64,000 nucleotides of DNA from Bryobacterales bacterium (GTDB lineage: Bacteria > Acidobacteriota > Terriglobia > Bryobacterales > Bryobacteraceae): contig JADJOP010000019.1 of the NCBI GenBank assembly GCA_016713735.1, positions 1 to 64,000 on the forward strand. The letters run 5' to 3'. A program made the position numbers and the translations under genes. The notes below the pieces were generated by a model. It worked only from the letters and a program-made list of their open reading frames with translations, made no database searches and was not told where the DNA came from. Positions within the stretch are counted from its first letter, which is position 1; each line of letters begins with the position of its first letter. Positions 60,687-64,000 of this stretch are shown piece by piece.

Positions 60687-62283
60687 CCCCTTCACCACCC
60701 CCGCCCGCGTCGGCGTCGGCGTCACCGAACGCAAACTCAGCCTCCGCGAGGCCCTCGAACTCGCCCTCCAGAACAACCTCGATCTCGAGATCGAACGCAA
60801 CACCGTCGCCAACTCCCAGCAGGCCCTCAACGCCGCCCGCGGCGCCTTCGACGGCGTCTTCCAATGGAAGCCCACCCTCGAACGCATCACCACCCCCACC
60901 GCCAGCCCCTTGCTCGGCGCCGGCGGCAGCCTCCGCGACGACAACGTCATCTCCAACTTCAACTTCACCCAGAAAATCGAGCAGTACGGCACCACCCTCC
61001 AGCCCTTCTTCAACAACACCCGCAACACCACCACCAACCCCTTCGCCGGACTCAGCCCGGCCACCACCTCGCGCCTCGGCGTCACCCTCATCCAGCCCCT
61101 CTCCCGAGGCTTCCGCCTCGACCCCATCCGCGCCGAAATCCGCATCCGCTCCAAAAACGTCGAAATCTCCGAAAAGGACTTCCAACTCCGCGTCATCGAC
61201 GTCATTTCTCAAGTCGAACAGGCCTACTGGAACTTACTCGCCGCCCGCCAGGATTCCGCCGTTAAGTCCGACTACGTCGAGTGGGGCCGCGAACAGCTCG
61301 CCCGCACCAAGCGTCAAATCGACGCCGGCACCCTCGCCCCCATCGAAGCCTCCGCCTCCGAGGCCGAGCTCGACCGCCGCCTCGACACCTACTTCGCCAG
61401 CGTCGGCGTCATCACCGAAACCGAAAACGCCCTGAAAACACTGCTATCCGGCGGCCGCCAGAACGAACTCTGGAACGACGTCCTCATCCCCACCGACGAC
61501 CGTCCCCAAACCGCCTCCAGCCTCCCCGAACTCACCGACGCGGTCACCTCCGCCCTCTCCCAGCGCATCGAGCTCAAAGGCATCGACCTGCGCAAGGAAA
61601 ACACCGCCACCCAAAAAGAACTCAGCCTCAACCAACTGAAGCCCCAGGTCAACTTAGTCGCCACTTACTATAGCGCCGGTCTCGGCGGCCAGCTCTCCGA
61701 CGTCGACAACCCCTTCACCTCCAGCAACGTCGCCCTCTACGCCCGCATCAACCAGCTCTCCGCCGTCGCCGGCCTGCCCGCCTTCACGCCCCCCTCCTTC
61801 GGCGGCGCGCCCCCCGATTACCTCACCGGCGGTGTCGGCACCGCCCTCGGCAACATCTTCACCACCCGCTTCCACTCCATCTCCGGCGGCATCCAGCTCG
61901 AATGGAACCCCCGCAACCGCACCGCCCAGGCCCAGCTCCAACAGGCTGTCCTCGGCCAGCGCCGCCTCGAACTCGAACGCACCCGCTTCGAACAGCTCAT
62001 CTCCGCACAGGTCCGCAACGCCCTCCAGGGCATCCAAACCGCCCGCCAGCGCATCGAAGCCGCCCAGGCCAGCGCCCGCGCCGCCAAGGACAAGCTCGAC
62101 TCCGAAATCCGCCTCTTCCAAACCGGCGAGTCGACCAACTTCTTAGTCCTCACCCGCCAGAACGAGTTCGCCGACTCCCGCCTCCGCGTCGTCGTCGCCA
62201 ACCTCGACTTCAACAAGGCCCTCGCCCGCCTCCGCCACGCTACCGGCTCCGCGCTCCAGCACTACGCCATCCAGCCCAAGTAG
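60597..62283 (+). CDS. TolC-like outer membrane efflux protein (frame broken)
   Basis: The natural start is the ATG at 60597, with the signal peptide SLLLALALLAPAAIAQQQAL. After HHNPRP a C5 run at 60679-60683 breaks the frame. Removing one C joins it to the long frame that reads DPFTTPARVGVGVTERKLSL, then REALELALQNNLDLEIERNT and on to QHYAIQPK. The helical pairs (VISQVEQAYWNLLAARQDSA and LISAQVRNALQGIQTARQRI) and the repeated domain layout fit a TolC/OMF channel. It completes the tripartite efflux pump. With the correction its frame is the same as that of the permease ORF, so no stop separates the two genes. Confidence 0.8.
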
Positions 62284-62340
62284 CGCCGGCCCATCTCGCC
62301 GCACCCCACCTCAACATCCCCATCCGCGCGAACCCAAACT

Positions 62341-62365
62341 GAGCCGCGGCCATAAGGCCGCGGTC
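62341..62365. repeat. REP-like palindromic repeat, copy 2
   Basis: CCGCGGCC, a 4-base loop ATAA, and GGCCGCGG form a perfect hairpin. The whole 25-base element matches the one at 50836-50860 at 20 of 25 positions. It lies between the efflux operon and dnaB. Confidence 0.5.
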
Positions 62366-62411
62366 CCCCTCCTCCGCTCGCGGCAACCGCCTCGCGCGCC
62401 AGGGCCGCAAA

Positions 62412-62478
62412 CCGGCGGAGCCGGGCCGCGACAAGCCGGCGGAGCCGGGCCGCGACAAGCCGGCGGAGCCGGGCCGTG
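62412..62478. repeat. 24-bp tandem repeat upstream of dnaB
   Basis: A 24-base unit beginning CCGGCGGAGCCGGGCCGCG repeats at 62412, 62436 and 62460, the last being partial (19 bases). The units are almost identical. They lie about 55 bases before the dnaB start and could form GC-rich secondary structure. Nothing else was seen in 62284-62530. Confidence 0.6.
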
Positions 62479-62530
62479 TGCTACATTCTCAAGTGACCCT
62501 CCCCCCGTCTGCGAGCACAACCACGTTTTC

Positions 62531-63904
62531 ATGAGTTCTCGAGATCACGCCTTCGACCGCGGCCTACCCTCCAGCCCCGAAGCCGAACGCCTCGTCCTCG
62601 GCGCCATCCAAATCGACGAGTCCGCCTTCATCATCGCCGCCGGCGTCATCGACCCCGACGACTTCTCCCTCGAAAAACACCGCCGCATCTTCTCCGCCAT
62701 GGTCGCCCTCAACGACCGCTCCGAGAAAATCGACCGCGTCACCGTCGCCCACGAACTCATGCGCCGAGGCCAACTCGAATCCGTCGACGGCCTCTCCTAC
62801 CTCTCCTCGCTCGACGACGGCCTCCCCCAAATCCACAACTTCGAGGCCTACGCGCGGATCATCAAAGAGAAGTCCATCCTCCGCCGCATCATCCTCAACT
62901 CCCAGGCCCTCATCGAGCGCTGCATGCTCGACAACGAAGACCCCAACGTCATCCTCTCCGACGCCGAGGAAAACCTCCTCAAACTCGGCGAAACCCAAAA
63001 GCGCGAAGACCTCCTCAAACCCGGCCAAATCCTCGATCGCTTCCAGGGCGGCCTCAGCGCCTTCCTCGACCCCTCCCGCCGCGTCAAAGGCCTCTCCACC
63101 GGCTTCAAAAAGTTCGACGAGATGACCTCCGGCATGCACGCCGGCGAACTCCTCATCCTCGCCGCCCGCCCCTCCATGGGCAAAACCGCCCTCGCCCTCA
63201 ACATCGCCCAACACATCGCAACCCACCCCGAACTCCAGAAGCCCGTCGCCGTCTTCTCGCTCGAAATGTCGCGCGAGCTCCTCCTCACCCGCTTGATCTG
63301 CTCCGCCGCCCGCGTCGACCAGCAAAAATACCGCCTCGGCTTTCTCAATCAGGAGGAGCGCCGCCGCCTCATGCAGGCCGCCAGCGAACTCGCCGAAGCC
63401 CCCCTCTTCATCGACGACACCCCCGGCGTCAACCTCATGGACATCCACGCCAAGCTCCGCCGCCTCAAAGCCGAGCACGGCCTCTCCCTCGTCGTCATCG
63501 ACTATCTCCAGCTCATGAGCGCCCGCGGCCGCGTCGAAAACCGCAACCAGGAAGTCTCCGCCATCTCCCGTGGCCTCAAGCTCCTCGCCAAGGAACTCTC
63601 CGTCCCCTTCTTAGTCCTCTCCCAGCTCTCCCGCGCCACCGAACAGCGCCAGGGCGAACCCATCCCCATCATGAGCGACCTCCGCGAATCCGGCTCCATC
63701 GAACAGGACGCCGACCTCGTCATGTTCGTCTACCGCCCCGAATACTACAAACGCGACCGCGAAGACCTCAAAGGCCTCGCCGAAGTCATCATCGCCAAAC
63801 AGCGCAACGGCCCCATCGGCAAAATCCCCCTCGTCTTCCTCCACGAATACACAAAATTCGAAAACCGCGTCGACGACATCTCCGACGACGAACCGCCCAT
63901 GTAA
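62531..63904 (+). CDS. dnaB: Replicative DNA helicase
   Basis: The 457-residue protein has the DnaB layout. The N-terminal helical domain (~15-120) shows SPEAERLVLGAIQIDESAF and RGQLESVDGLSYLSSLDDG. The RecA-like domain has Walker A ILAARPSMGKTALALNIAQH, the Walker B-like LSLVVIDYLQLMS, LSQLSRATEQRQGEP, and SDLRESGSIEQDADLVMFVY. The C-terminal arginine-finger region is RPEYYKRDREDLKG. It unwinds DNA at the replication fork as a hexamer and moves 5' to 3' on the lagging strand. The length is usual. The ATG at 62531 is followed at once by SSRDHAFDRGLPSSP. Confidence 0.95.
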   Translation: MSSRDHAFDRGLPSSPEAERLVLGAIQIDESAFIIAAGVIDPDDFSLEKHRRIFSAMVALNDRSEKIDRVTVAHELMRRGQLESVDGLSYLSSLDDGLPQIHNFEAYARIIKEKSILRRIILNSQALIERCMLDNEDPNVILSDAEENLLKLGETQKREDLLKPGQILDRFQGGLSAFLDPSRRVKGLSTGFKKFDEMTSGMHAGELLILAARPSMGKTALALNIAQHIATHPELQKPVAVFSLEMSRELLLTRLICSAARVDQQKYRLGFLNQEERRRLMQAASELAEAPLFIDDTPGVNLMDIHAKLRRLKAEHGLSLVVIDYLQLMSARGRVENRNQEVSAISRGLKLLAKELSVPFLVLSQLSRATEQRQGEPIPIMSDLRESGSIEQDADLVMFVYRPEYYKRDREDLKGLAEVIIAKQRNGPIGKIPLVFLHEYTKFENRVDDISDDEPPM

Positions 63905-64000
63905 CCCGCCGCCGCCCCATCGCCCGCCGCGCCACGGAACAAATCCCCGCCCGCCTGCGTCTCTCCCAGTTGACCGCCCCGCGCCTCACCCTCGCCTCCG

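Noticed and set aside
62412..62478. Possible CRISPR-like repeat
   Set aside because: The 24-base units are directly adjacent with no spacers and there are only three. It is a simple tandem repeat.
63905..64000. Start of a further gene after dnaB
   Set aside because: The last 96 bases hold an open frame but no convincing start codon or family motif before the window ends.

Overview
The window is high-GC DNA, gene dense, with no rRNA, tRNA, transposase or CRISPR array that I could see. The gene repertoire points to an acidobacterium of the Bryobacterales/Solibacteres type. The pointers are an Oar-like TonB receptor with an N-terminal carboxypeptidase-regulatory domain, a DUF1549/DUF1553 + DUF1501 pair, many secreted beta-propeller proteins, Tat-exported sugar and sulfate-ester enzymes, and Lys/Ala-rich H1-like proteins. 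The assignment rests on recognised families, not on a marker-gene comparison.

Layout. 1-6.5 kb: the 3' end of a thiO-like gene (+), then a minus-strand envelope block (TlpA-like redoxin, NlpC/P60 endopeptidase, SprA-related HEQAH protein, MltD-like lytic transglycosylase, H1-like polycationic protein, HipA-like kinase). 6.7-13.9 kb: a plus-strand run that looks like a copper-handling operon (small Cys-rich protein, OprC/NosA-type TonB receptor, MEMO1-family protein, two methyltransferases, a lipoprotein joining a CusF-like and a SCO1 domain) ending in a UbiE/MenG methylase. 13.9-26 kb: PD40 propeller protein, secreted PCC/DUF296 protein, BrnT/BrnA-like TA pair with a perfect palindromic operator candidate, DUF1501 and DUF1549/1553 proteins, a membrane Fe-S (HdrD/GlpC-like) oxidoreductase, DUF433/DUF5615 TA pair, an enolase-superfamily enzyme, an NTF2-like protein and two tandem hcp genes.

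26-36 kb: a very large secreted propeller/CARDB protein, the Oar-like receptor, a PQQ-propeller protein with an EF-hand-like insert, two tandem paralogous lipoproteins and a decayed hicBA locus. 36-48 kb: leucyl aminopeptidase, CocE/NonD hydrolase, GH39 protein, GH51 arabinofuranosidase and sulfatase, a CoA-transferase, a sugar isomerase-like protein and an ankyrin protein. 48-64 kb: a cNMP/DUF294 protein with its DEDDh exonuclease partner, two orphan antitoxin-like genes, uppS-cdsA, an IPTL-CTERM protein with exosortase H and a third membrane protein, a TetR-controlled RND efflux operon, and dnaB.

A recurring feature is that at least eleven reading-frame breaks lie at or near short G/C runs, each leaving a recognisable continuation in another frame. 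This looks more like uncorrected single-base errors than widespread gene decay. Coordinates of those genes should be read with that in mind. The most interesting units are the compact exosortase H locus (53.4-55.3 kb), the putative copper operon (6.7-13.1 kb) and the cluster of wall enzymes carrying histone-H1-like cationic tails (1-5.9 kb).
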